From assembly GCF_007744515.1 (NCBI RefSeq), contig NZ_CP036268.1:2085712-2149711 (forward strand): a stretch of DNA of 64,000 nt. The letters run 5' to 3'. Made by a program: the position numbers and the translations under genes. Positions 44,936 to 52,774 of this stretch are shown here, one piece after another. The stretch is from Stratiformator vulcanicus. GTDB taxonomy: Bacteria; Planctomycetota; Planctomycetia; Planctomycetales; Planctomycetaceae. The notes under the pieces were generated by a model, which was not told where the DNA came from, did no database searches, and saw only the letters and a program-made list of their open reading frames with translations. The stretch's first letter is position 1; each line of letters starts with the position of its first letter.

Positions 44936-46810
44936 CTACGTTGCCGCGGGCCTGCGGTGGAAATACCACCATTCGAATAGAATGAACACCAACGCCCCGA
45001 CTGCAAAGTAAGGCCACAGCGGCAATTCCGCACCCACGCCCGCATCGCCGACTTCAACATCGATCTCACGGAATCGAAGATTGTCGGTTGAGTCAAGTCC
45101 GGTCTCGCGAGCGGACAATAGCGCCACGCCGATCGAACGTGCCCCTGCCGGGGTATCGATGCGATAGAGGCCTACAAGCGGCGCTCCCAATCCGGAGACC
45201 GATCCGGCCGCATCGGCCACGGCCGACTCCGTCTTGCCGTCCGGTCGGGTCACGGCCACGCGCTCGCCGGGGGGCACGGTCATCGTCGGCAAAAGGCCGG
45301 TTGAGTTCCCGCGGGCCTCATTCAGTTTCGCTTCGACGCGGGCCATTGTGACGAGATTGCTCGCCATAATCGGAAACCCGAGCCGATATGGCAGCGTCGA
45401 CTGATTGATGTCGAACAGGAAGCGATAGGTCGGTCCAAAATTCTCGCGTCGCTTCACGATCAGCGGGCCGCGCCGGCCGGAGACGATCGGCTCGTACCCG
45501 AGCGCTTCGAAGTCGGCGTCGGCTACACCTTCGATTGCCTCCCATGCATTACTAATTTGCACGTCTTCGAGCGTCACGTAGGTCAGCAGCGGGTCGCCAC
45601 GCAGCCAGTCGACAGGCGAGACCAGGTCGTCCGACTTGGCGACGATCGACCGGAGATCGTCCGGCAGAACATCAATGAAAACGCGAACGCGGGCGTCGGA
45701 GTCTTCGTCCGCAGCGTCATTTGAAACCAGAAGGTCGAATTCCTCCGGCACGACGCCGTCACCGGGAAACAGCCGGATGCCTTTTGAAACGGCAAGGGCC
45801 TGTCGAAAACTCTCCAACTCCGTCGGACAGTACACGTCGAGCGGCTTCGGCTTGGGCAGCGCGATCCAAGCTTTGTTATCGATTTCAATCGAATCGAATC
45901 CGGAAGGAACGACCGTCGCGGCCAGTTCGACGGCTTCTGATGTCGCGACCCGAAACGTGATTTGAGCCGGGGTTTCCGCTTCGGGAACGACGTCTTCTTC
46001 GACGAGCAATTCCTCGCCGTTCTTAACGACAATTGTGCCCGACGCCCGGTCGGCCCCGCCGACGGAGGCTTCGACGAAAACCTCCCACGCCGACTCTCCG
46101 ACCGGCCGAGCATTGAATGATGTGAGTCCCAAGTTTCGACCGCCCGGCTCGACCTTCTGGATGACCAGATCGAACGGCAGGTCGACGCTGACTTCTTCCG
46201 GCAGATTTCCGTCGGTAATAAAGACGGCTTTCTTCACGCCGCCCGAACCGGCCGTCCGCGACAGGCCGACCGCCATGCGAAGGGCATCGGTCGGGTCGCT
46301 CTCGACCGGCGTGACTTTGAGGTCTTCCAAAGCCGATCTCAGCATGCGTTGGTCACTGGTGAAAGGCGTCAGTTGCCGCGCGGTCCGGTCGCCGGCGATC
46401 AATGAGACGACCTGCCCCGGCAGCAGCCCATCAATGACGGCGCGGGCCCGACGCTTGGCGATGTCAAGCCGTGTCTCGCCGCCCGATTCATCGAGCGCCG
46501 CCATACTGGCTGAGCAATCGATGATCAGCGGAATCGCTTCATCTCCCCGCGCCGCCGCACTGAGGACCGGCTGCATCGCGGCCAAGCAGATCGCCGCCAG
46601 AATTAAGAGTTGCAAAAGCAGCAGCAGGTTTTGCTTAAACTTTTGAAACGGCGAGTTGACCCGCTGGTCGTTGAGCACCTGCTGCCACAAGACGAGCGAG
46701 GGGACCAGCGCCCGGGGTCGCCGCAGTTTAAGGAAATAGAAGATAATCACCGGAATGGCCAGTAGGGCCAGCAGTCCGGCAATCGGGGCGAGGAAATTAA
46801 AACTGCTCAT
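44936..46810 (-). CDS. BatA-like vWA membrane protein
   Basis: A 624-residue protein of the BatA type. It has the N-terminal membrane module (IVFYFLKLRRPRALVPS-like segment, helices about 8-28 and 60-80) and then a vWA domain with the metal site DCSAS at about residue 98 (PLIIDCSASM) and FITDGN. A C-terminal hydrophobic helix (about 600-618) ends in basic residues. ATG 46810 overlaps the stop of the preceding DUF58 gene by four bases (ATGA), as for other junctions in this cluster. BatA proteins are partners of MoxR ATPases. Confidence 0.87.
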   Translation of the reverse strand: MSSFNFLAPIAGLLALLAIPVIIFYFLKLRRPRALVPSLVLWQQVLNDQRVNSPFQKFKQNLLLLLQLLILAAICLAAMQPVLSAAARGDEAIPLIIDCSASMAALDESGGETRLDIAKRRARAVIDGLLPGQVVSLIAGDRTARQLTPFTSDQRMLRSALEDLKVTPVESDPTDALRMAVGLSRTAGSGGVKKAVFITDGNLPEEVSVDLPFDLVIQKVEPGGRNLGLTSFNARPVGESAWEVFVEASVGGADRASGTIVVKNGEELLVEEDVVPEAETPAQITFRVATSEAVELAATVVPSGFDSIEIDNKAWIALPKPKPLDVYCPTELESFRQALAVSKGIRLFPGDGVVPEEFDLLVSNDAADEDSDARVRVFIDVLPDDLRSIVAKSDDLVSPVDWLRGDPLLTYVTLEDVQISNAWEAIEGVADADFEALGYEPIVSGRRGPLIVKRRENFGPTYRFLFDINQSTLPYRLGFPIMASNLVTMARVEAKLNEARGNSTGLLPTMTVPPGERVAVTRPDGKTESAVADAAGSVSGLGAPLVGLYRIDTPAGARSIGVALLSARETGLDSTDNLRFREIDVEVGDAGVGAELPLWPYFAVGALVFILFEWWYFHRRPAAT

Positions 46811-47706
46811 CGCAGCCACCCCCGCCGACGCAGCGTGTCGAACATCAGCGTTTCGATCGGCTCATCGGAACTGACCGGCAAGAAGCGACCGTTCCGCTTC
46901 GTGCATAGGGCGGCGACGCGTTCATTCATCGCGGCGAGATGTTCGTGATACATACCGACGAGGTCTTCGGCCGAGGTGACGTCGAGTGTCGAACCAGTTT
47001 CGGAGTCGATCAATCGGACGTCTCCGTCGACTTGAGGGTTCCGTTCATTCGGGCCGAGAATCTGAATCGCACAGACTTCAAGCCCCGCCCCGAACAAACG
47101 GTTGAGCGGCCGCCCCAGTTCACCCCAAGTTAAAAAATCGGACAACAAAATCGCCATTCCCCGGCCGGAGTGATTCCTCAGCACCGTTTCAACGGCCCGA
47201 TCGATCATCGCGTTGCCTCCCGCGTCGAGACCCTCGACGAAAGAGAGCATCCGCCGCATGCTGACCCGCCCGGCGCATTGCGGCAGCACCTTCGGGGCTT
47301 TGTCAGCCGCCTGACAGCCGTAAATGCTCAGCCGCTCCCCGCCGAGCAGCGTCATCACGCCGAAGGAGGCCGCAAGCTGCCTGGCCAATTGAAATTTTCC
47401 CTCGAAGCTCATCGAGGTCGACCCGTCGACAATCACAACAACGTGCATTTCTTCTTCATGTCGATACAGCTTCACGTAAGGTCGATTGAGCCGGGAGAAG
47501 ATGTTCCAGTCGACCCGCCGCATATCGTCGCCGGCGACGTAATCGCGGTAGTCCTCGAACTCCGTACTCGCCCCGCCCCGCCCCGCGAGATGTTCGCCCC
47601 GACTGTGATTCGTCAACCGCTTCCGCGGCGCAAGCCGCAACCGCTCCAATCGCGTCAACGTCGCGTTGGTAAGGAGAGAGCTAAGTTGTGCGGTCGATGC
47701 GGGCAT
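46807..47706 (-). CDS. DUF58 protein with intact metal site
   Basis: A 299-residue soluble protein of the DUF58 family. The signature FEDYRDYVAGDDMRRVDWNIFSRLNRPYVKLYRHEEE is at about residues 50-87, followed by the vWA metal site DGSTSM (Asp94) and AILLSDFL later. Unlike the DUF58 protein at 21214, it has no membrane helices and an intact DxSxS motif. It lies directly upstream of the BatA-like gene with a four-base overlap. DUF58 proteins act with MoxR. Confidence 0.9.
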   Translation of the reverse strand: MPASTAQLSSLLTNATLTRLERLRLAPRKRLTNHSRGEHLAGRGGASTEFEDYRDYVAGDDMRRVDWNIFSRLNRPYVKLYRHEEEMHVVVIVDGSTSMSFEGKFQLARQLAASFGVMTLLGGERLSIYGCQAADKAPKVLPQCAGRVSMRRMLSFVEGLDAGGNAMIDRAVETVLRNHSGRGMAILLSDFLTWGELGRPLNRLFGAGLEVCAIQILGPNERNPQVDGDVRLIDSETGSTLDVTSAEDLVGMYHEHLAAMNERVAALCTKRNGRFLPVSSDEPIETLMFDTLRRRGWLR

Positions 47707-47756
47707 TAAGAGTCGAGAGTCCAGGGTCGAGAGTCGAGGGCTGAGGAAGTTACACT

Positions 47757-47777
47757 AGCCCGACGCGCAAGCGAGGG
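47757..47777 (+). repeat. interspersed 21-bp repeat, copy 1
   Basis: It begins AGCCCGACGCGCAAGCGAGG. The same 21 bases occur at 48534-48554 in the same orientation and at 33620-33640 in reverse. Copies 1 and 2 flank the YcxB-like gene. A nearby GTCGAGAGT is repeated (47713 and 47727). Confidence 0.85.
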
Positions 47778-47794
47778 ACTCAATTATTCCGGTT

Positions 47795-48430
47795 TTATCG
47801 TATCACGTCGTCGCGGCTTCTAAACGGAACATCGTGCGCTGCGGCACGCCGAGTTACCTCGCCGATGAGTGTCTCATTGTCACCATAGGCGATGCGTCTC
47901 GGGATGACCGTGGCCAAAGCTCTCGTCGGCGTGAGTACGGTGCAGGCATAAACATGATCTTTGTCATCGACGACCGCGGCAAGGCGGTCCCAATTGCAAG
48001 CTCGGGATAGTCCTCCCATCGAGAAGGCGATCTGTGTATCGGTCAGTCGAATGACAGCCGGTCCAACGACGGCATCGCCGTTCGGCCCCTTCGCCGCCTT
48101 CTTGAACACTGCTCTTGCTCGATAATTGGCCCACGGCGAAAAGAACTGAGCGAAGACAAATGCCGTAAGGAGGAATGCGGCGAAAATAGTGACCGCGTAA
48201 AGACGTTCCTCGGCGCTGAAATGCCAATCGAAGATTACTGAATTTAGCAGGTAGGTTGCGGTTAGCATCAGCAATGTTCCAGCGATCATGATACCAATCA
48301 AGCGAACGCGTCGATGTCGTCGGCTGGCGGAGCGAAAATAGTTATTAAACGCGAGATGGTCGTCGATTGTCATTTCAAATTCCACTACGATCTCCGTTGT
48401 ATCGGTCTCGGTTGAAGGCGAGGTTCTCAA
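47795..48430 (-). CDS. YcxB-like membrane protein, possible insertion
   Basis: A 211-residue protein with two hydrophobic helices (about 43-62 and 75-100) and a C-terminal YcxB-like domain: IRLTDTQIAFSMGGLSRACNWDRLAAVVDDKDHVYAC, about residues 125-165, then RAYGDNETLIGEVTRRA-type helix. YcxB proteins have no known function. The gene interrupts the moxR-DUF58 pair and is bounded by direct copies of the 21-bp repeat (47757-47777 and 48534-48554). Its neighbours are usually adjacent in this kind of cluster, so an insertion is likely. No clear Shine-Dalgarno supports the start at 48430. Confidence 0.7.
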   Translation of the reverse strand: MRTSPSTETDTTEIVVEFEMTIDDHLAFNNYFRSASRRHRRVRLIGIMIAGTLLMLTATYLLNSVIFDWHFSAEERLYAVTIFAAFLLTAFVFAQFFSPWANYRARAVFKKAAKGPNGDAVVGPAVIRLTDTQIAFSMGGLSRACNWDRLAAVVDDKDHVYACTVLTPTRALATVIPRRIAYGDNETLIGEVTRRAAAHDVPFRSRDDVIR

Positions 48431-48528
48431 AATTAATCCGCGTAACGTAAGAATCAGAATTGGTGGTTGATAGTGTTTTGATTCTCAGGTGGAATTGATT
48501 TCTCTAAGGCTTGCGGTTTACGGGGCCA

Positions 48529-48612
48529 CACAAGCCCGACGCGCAAGCGAGGGGCGTTGCCAGCAGGGTGCCATTGGCGAGCGAATCCCTTGCTGGCGCT
48601 GCGGGCTTGTGT
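48529..48612. repeat. hairpin downstream of moxR with embedded 21-bp repeat
   Basis: ACACAAGCCCG (48529-48539) pairs with CGGGCTTGTGT (48602-48612), with a second pairing inside (GCCAGCAGGG with CCCTTGCTGGC). It lies within 10 bases of the moxR stop and contains the 21-bp repeat copy 2. On the minus strand it could act as a transcription stop or as RNA processing site. Confidence 0.65.
48534..48554 (+). repeat. interspersed 21-bp repeat, copy 2
   Basis: Identical to copy 1 (47757-47777) over 21 bases and in the same orientation, here inside the hairpin after moxR. See copy 1. Confidence 0.85.
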
Positions 48613-48618
48613 AGACGC

Positions 48619-49665
48619 TCACACCGCATACGTGGGCTCCGCGCTCAACGCCTTCGATGCGTCCTGAACCAGCTTCGCCACCGAGACTTCTTCTGCTTGG
48701 CCATCATAGTTCAGCAACACGCGGTGCTGCAGCACGGGAACGGCGAAGTGGCGGATGTCGTCCACGGCAACGTGAACACGTCCATCGGCCAGGGCGCGCA
48801 CTCGGGCCGCCTTGATTAATCCCTGCGCGGCACGCGGGCTCGCACCCCAGCGGACATATTGTTTGACTTCATCAGCGGCATCGGGTGTGTCGGGATGCGT
48901 CGACATCACAAGTCGGACGGCAAAGTCTCGGACTGATTCCGTCACGACCATTTTGTCGAGCGTCTTTCTTAATTCGACGATCTTGTGGCCGTCGAGTATT
49001 TTGTCGAGATTGATCGGCTCTTTAAGAATCGTGCGGGTGACGATGTCATTCAATTCGTGCCGGTTTGGGAACGGGACGTTGACTTTAAATAGGAATCGGT
49101 CGAGTTGGGCTTCGGGTAGGGGGTAGGTTCCCTCCTGCTCCAGCGGGTTCTGGGTCGCCATCACGAAGAACGGCTGCTCGAGAATGTGAACCGTTCCGCC
49201 GGTCGTTACGGAGCCTTCCTGCATCGTCTCAAGCAGGGCCGACTGCGTCTTCGGTGAGGCCCGGTTGATTTCATCGGCAAGTAATAGCTGTGTGAAGATC
49301 GGGCCAGGTTTAAATTCGAGTTGATATCGCCCGTGGTCGTCGGCCGCCATGACCGTCGTGCCGATGATGTCAGCCGGCATCAAGTCGGGCGTAAACTGCA
49401 CGCGGCGGAACTCAAGGTCGAGCACGCGTGAGAGCGCCTTGACGAGTTCCGTTTTACCGAGTCCCGGCACACCCTCCAGTAGCACGTTGCCGCCGCAGAA
49501 CAGGGCCACGAGCACGCCGTCGATGACGTCGGCTTGACCGACCATCACGCGAGCGACCTCGTCTCGGACTTTGGAAAATGTGCCGCGAAACGCTTCCGCC
49601 TCGTTCGCCAGGGCGGAGGTGTCGGTCGAAGCGGTCTCAGTAGGGGCGAAGTCGCCGTCACTCAT
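48619..49665 (-). CDS. MoxR family AAA+ ATPase
   Basis: A 348-residue AAA+ ATPase. Walker A GVPGLGKT (about residues 65-72), Walker B LLLADEINRA (about 128-137) and the sensor/DRF region ATQNPLEQEGTYPLPEAQLDRF are all present, as in MoxR proteins, which are thought to be chaperone-like factors acting on vWA partners. The only moxR in this window; the vWA, DUF58 and BatA-like genes around it are its probable clients. ATG 49665 is preferred to GTG/ATG options at 49734, which would overlap the previous gene's end. Confidence 0.93.
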   Translation of the reverse strand: MSDGDFAPTETASTDTSALANEAEAFRGTFSKVRDEVARVMVGQADVIDGVLVALFCGGNVLLEGVPGLGKTELVKALSRVLDLEFRRVQFTPDLMPADIIGTTVMAADDHGRYQLEFKPGPIFTQLLLADEINRASPKTQSALLETMQEGSVTTGGTVHILEQPFFVMATQNPLEQEGTYPLPEAQLDRFLFKVNVPFPNRHELNDIVTRTILKEPINLDKILDGHKIVELRKTLDKMVVTESVRDFAVRLVMSTHPDTPDAADEVKQYVRWGASPRAAQGLIKAARVRALADGRVHVAVDDIRHFAVPVLQHRVLLNYDGQAEEVSVAKLVQDASKALSAEPTYAV

Positions 49666-49714
49666 CTGGTTATCCCTCGGAGAAGCTCTCGGATGTAGGT
49701 CTGAAATGTAAATC

Positions 49715-52700
49715 TTATTCGGATTGGTCGGCATCGCCGCCCTGCTGACGCCGTCGCTTCGCTTCGAGAAGGCGACTCATCGTCGAGCCGTCTTCGTTCG
49801 ATTCGCCGGGCTTCGGCTGCGGTGGGGGCTTATTCGTCGACTGTGGCATGCGCGGCCGTTGCGATGGCGGTGACTGCTTTTGGGACAGCGGCTTGCCCTC
49901 GCGCGTCGGTGGTGTGGTCGTCGGTTTCTGACCACGTTTGCGGTCGAGCAGGCGGTCCATTGTCGCGGTTCCCGACTTGCGGCGGTCCATCCCGAACCAG
50001 CCTTTGACGGTCATCCAATCGAGTTGCACCCGCCGGACCGCGACATCGAGCGGGAGCAGAATCGCGACCGCCAGAAGCAACCAGTCGAAGATCGGCCGGG
50101 TCGACTTTCGCGTCGCTCGCTCGGCGGGATAAATCTGTTCGGAGGTCGCTTCAGGCGTTAATACGCTTCCCCCGGTGCGCTCGGCGATGTCGGACAGCAC
50201 AATCGGGTTGGAGCGGAAGCGGGTAAATTCCGGAGAGTAAGGCACGATCAACCCCCCGGCGACGCGGTCGGTCCGCTTGCCGGTCCCTTGGCCGATCGCC
50301 ATCACCTGATAGCGGCCTTCCCCCCACAGCGGCATTCTCGCTTCATAGCGTCGCGGTCCGACCTGTCGTAATTCGATCGATTCGGCCTTGTCATTCGGTC
50401 CCCGAACCAGTGCCGTGACCGAAATCGGATCGCCGCTCGGGTGATAATCCTCAATGACGAAGATTGCTTCATTCCCCTCCGAATCGGCGGACAGCCGCAG
50501 TTGCGTGTCGGTCTGCGTTCGTGACAGGTGCGTGACGACCTGTTCCACAAAGGGCTGAAAGCGGTCCCACGTCAACCAATCGCGTCCCCAGTTGGACGAC
50601 AGATCAGACGCAAACGCCCCGGAGCGACCGATCCCGTATTGCCAGACGCTCAGCAGCGGATCAAGTTCGCCGACGTCTTCGGCGTCTTTGTTCGGGGCGC
50701 GCATTAAGAGTCGAGCGGGGAACCCCTTCTGGCTGGAGAGTACATACCCGTGGATCGGCGGCGGATCGGAAATACCCTTCAGGACCGGATGCAAGCCGTC
50801 TTCAATCTGCGGCGTGACCGTCTCATTCTCGATCATGCTCCGCTCTAATGTCTTCGCTTCCTTGATGAAGATTGAAGGCAGGCGATTGGCGTTCTTGGGA
50901 TAGTAGAAGTTCCCTTTGGTCAATGAAGCGATGTCCTGCAGCGAACCCGTATCATTAGGAGTGTGTGGGAAAACTGCGACGGTCGAGATGCTGATCTTCT
51001 CAGCGACGAAATCTTGCATTAATTTCGGGGCGGGGATGGATGGGTCGGCGTCCGAAATGATAATCATGTGCTTTGTCGCCGCGTCGCTCTTCTTTAAACC
51101 CTGCAGGCCGAGCCGCATTGTTGTGTCGAAGCTTGGCATGTCGCCGATTTGGGCGTTATTAATCAATTTGGCAAGCCGCGGCAGTTCCCCCGCGGGAGTT
51201 AATTCGAACAGCCACTTTTCCCCGCCCTGATAGTCGTAGACAAGCACGCCGACTTCGTCCTTGTCGCTGAGGACGCGAATCGCTTCTTTGGTGATTCGTT
51301 TCGCGTAGGTGTTGCCCTCCGGGAATTCGCAGGTATGCAAGATGATGGCGAGCGCGCCCTTGGGAAGCACTTTGCGATTGGTGACGTCCATTGAAACCGG
51401 CAGCGCGGCTTCGACGAGCGTATTGTGATAACCGCCCGGTCCGAAGCTGTTCGGCCCGCCCAGCATTAAGAATCCCATCCCCAGATCGCGGACACTGTCA
51501 TGGACCGCCTGGAGCTGCCGGGCGTCGAATGCGTCGGCGCCGACGTTGGCAAATATTAAGAGGTCGTAAGGCAGCATCGCCAGCGGATCGTCCGGCAGGT
51601 CGTAGGCGGAAATTAATTTCACGCCGCGGCGTCCTTCGCGGATCGCGGCGACGAGTTCCTTCCAGTCGCGGGCATCGCCATCCGGGTCGGTCACAATTGC
51701 GACGACCCCTTCGCCTTGAAGCCTGAGCGCGTTGACCACCTTGTTGTTGTGCTCAACCCGATCCTCGCCCTCGGGCGGAACGATGACCGCTTCGTATTCG
51801 TAGTAGCCCGGCTCACGCAGTGAAATCGGAAGCGTGATTCGGTTCTTGCCCGCTTCAAATTCGACGGGAATTTCGGCCAGCTTTTCGCCGTTTTCTCGCA
51901 CGACGAGCGTTCCGGAACCCGCCTTGAGCGACGACAGCACAACGGCTGCGTCGTAGGTCTCGCCGCGTTTGACATAACGCGGTAATTCCAGCCGCTCCAG
52001 CCAGACCTCGTTTTCATAAGCGTATTCGATAGGGAGAACATCGACTTCGATGCCGCGGGAATTCAGTTGTGCGATGACCGAGTCGAGGTCGCCCTGCGTT
52101 TGCGCCCCGTCGCTCATCAGCACAATCCGCCCTGGCTGATCGGCAGGAATCATCGCAGCCGACAGTGAAAGCGACGATGCGAGGTCGGTTCCGCCGCTTT
52201 CAATCAGCGATCCGACTTGCGGCAACTCGCCCGGTAATACCGTTCGCGGCGGCAGTTCCACGGCGGCGTTGCGTCCGAACACGATCATCCCGGCCTGATC
52301 GTCGGACGGCTTTTGATAGACGGTGTCTGCGAAGAACTTTCGGCCCGCTTCCAAGGTGCCGGGGTCGATCGACCCACTGACGTCGAGCGCGTACATCACG
52401 GCGAGGTCGTCGCGGAGCCGCACGGCGCGGGGTTCCGCGATCGCGGTAATTAACAGTCCCGCGACCGTCAGCCGCAACAATAGCGCGACCGCCGCGCGTG
52501 TCTTCGTCGCGCCGGAACCGCCGGCGACGGAGAGCCACCAGATCCAGGGAAAGATCGGGGCGAGATAGAGCAGCCGCCTCGGCCAAGCGAAATCGATCCG
52601 GTCGGTCGCAAAGAGGTACCCGAGTGTTCCGTAGAACGCAGCCAGAAACAGAGCGAGCGGCAACACGTCGGTCCAGCCGACCGCACGTCGCGGAGCGGGA

Positions 52701-52774
52701 AACACCCACGAAAGCAGTGACCGGATCGCTTTGATCGGTCCGTTGGATTGTTGATTGGTCAGACCCCGGCTCAA
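49715..52774 (-). CDS. large vWA and GATase-like membrane protein
   Basis: A protein of about 1019 residues. Three hydrophobic helices (about 36-56, 70-85 and 94-113) precede a vWA domain with the metal site DVSGS (about 131-135), TDLASS and LMSDGAQT. A second fold with GATase-like features follows (FANVGADAFDAR, FLMLGGPNSFGPGGYH, about 430-475), then a beta-rich part, a C-terminal helix (about 905-925), and a long Pro/Gln/Lys tail. TTG 52774 overlaps the stop of the ABC ATPase/NHL gene by four bases (TTGA) and has GGAG eight bases upstream, which decides the start over the longer frame to 52852. A likely MoxR client. Confidence 0.82.
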   Translation of the reverse strand: MSRGLTNQQSNGPIKAIRSLLSWVFPAPRRAVGWTDVLPLALFLAAFYGTLGYLFATDRIDFAWPRRLLYLAPIFPWIWWLSVAGGSGATKTRAAVALLLRLTVAGLLITAIAEPRAVRLRDDLAVMYALDVSGSIDPGTLEAGRKFFADTVYQKPSDDQAGMIVFGRNAAVELPPRTVLPGELPQVGSLIESGGTDLASSLSLSAAMIPADQPGRIVLMSDGAQTQGDLDSVIAQLNSRGIEVDVLPIEYAYENEVWLERLELPRYVKRGETYDAAVVLSSLKAGSGTLVVRENGEKLAEIPVEFEAGKNRITLPISLREPGYYEYEAVIVPPEGEDRVEHNNKVVNALRLQGEGVVAIVTDPDGDARDWKELVAAIREGRRGVKLISAYDLPDDPLAMLPYDLLIFANVGADAFDARQLQAVHDSVRDLGMGFLMLGGPNSFGPGGYHNTLVEAALPVSMDVTNRKVLPKGALAIILHTCEFPEGNTYAKRITKEAIRVLSDKDEVGVLVYDYQGGEKWLFELTPAGELPRLAKLINNAQIGDMPSFDTTMRLGLQGLKKSDAATKHMIIISDADPSIPAPKLMQDFVAEKISISTVAVFPHTPNDTGSLQDIASLTKGNFYYPKNANRLPSIFIKEAKTLERSMIENETVTPQIEDGLHPVLKGISDPPPIHGYVLSSQKGFPARLLMRAPNKDAEDVGELDPLLSVWQYGIGRSGAFASDLSSNWGRDWLTWDRFQPFVEQVVTHLSRTQTDTQLRLSADSEGNEAIFVIEDYHPSGDPISVTALVRGPNDKAESIELRQVGPRRYEARMPLWGEGRYQVMAIGQGTGKRTDRVAGGLIVPYSPEFTRFRSNPIVLSDIAERTGGSVLTPEATSEQIYPAERATRKSTRPIFDWLLLAVAILLPLDVAVRRVQLDWMTVKGWFGMDRRKSGTATMDRLLDRKRGQKPTTTPPTREGKPLSQKQSPPSQRPRMPQSTNKPPPQPKPGESNEDGSTMSRLLEAKRRRQQGGDADQSE

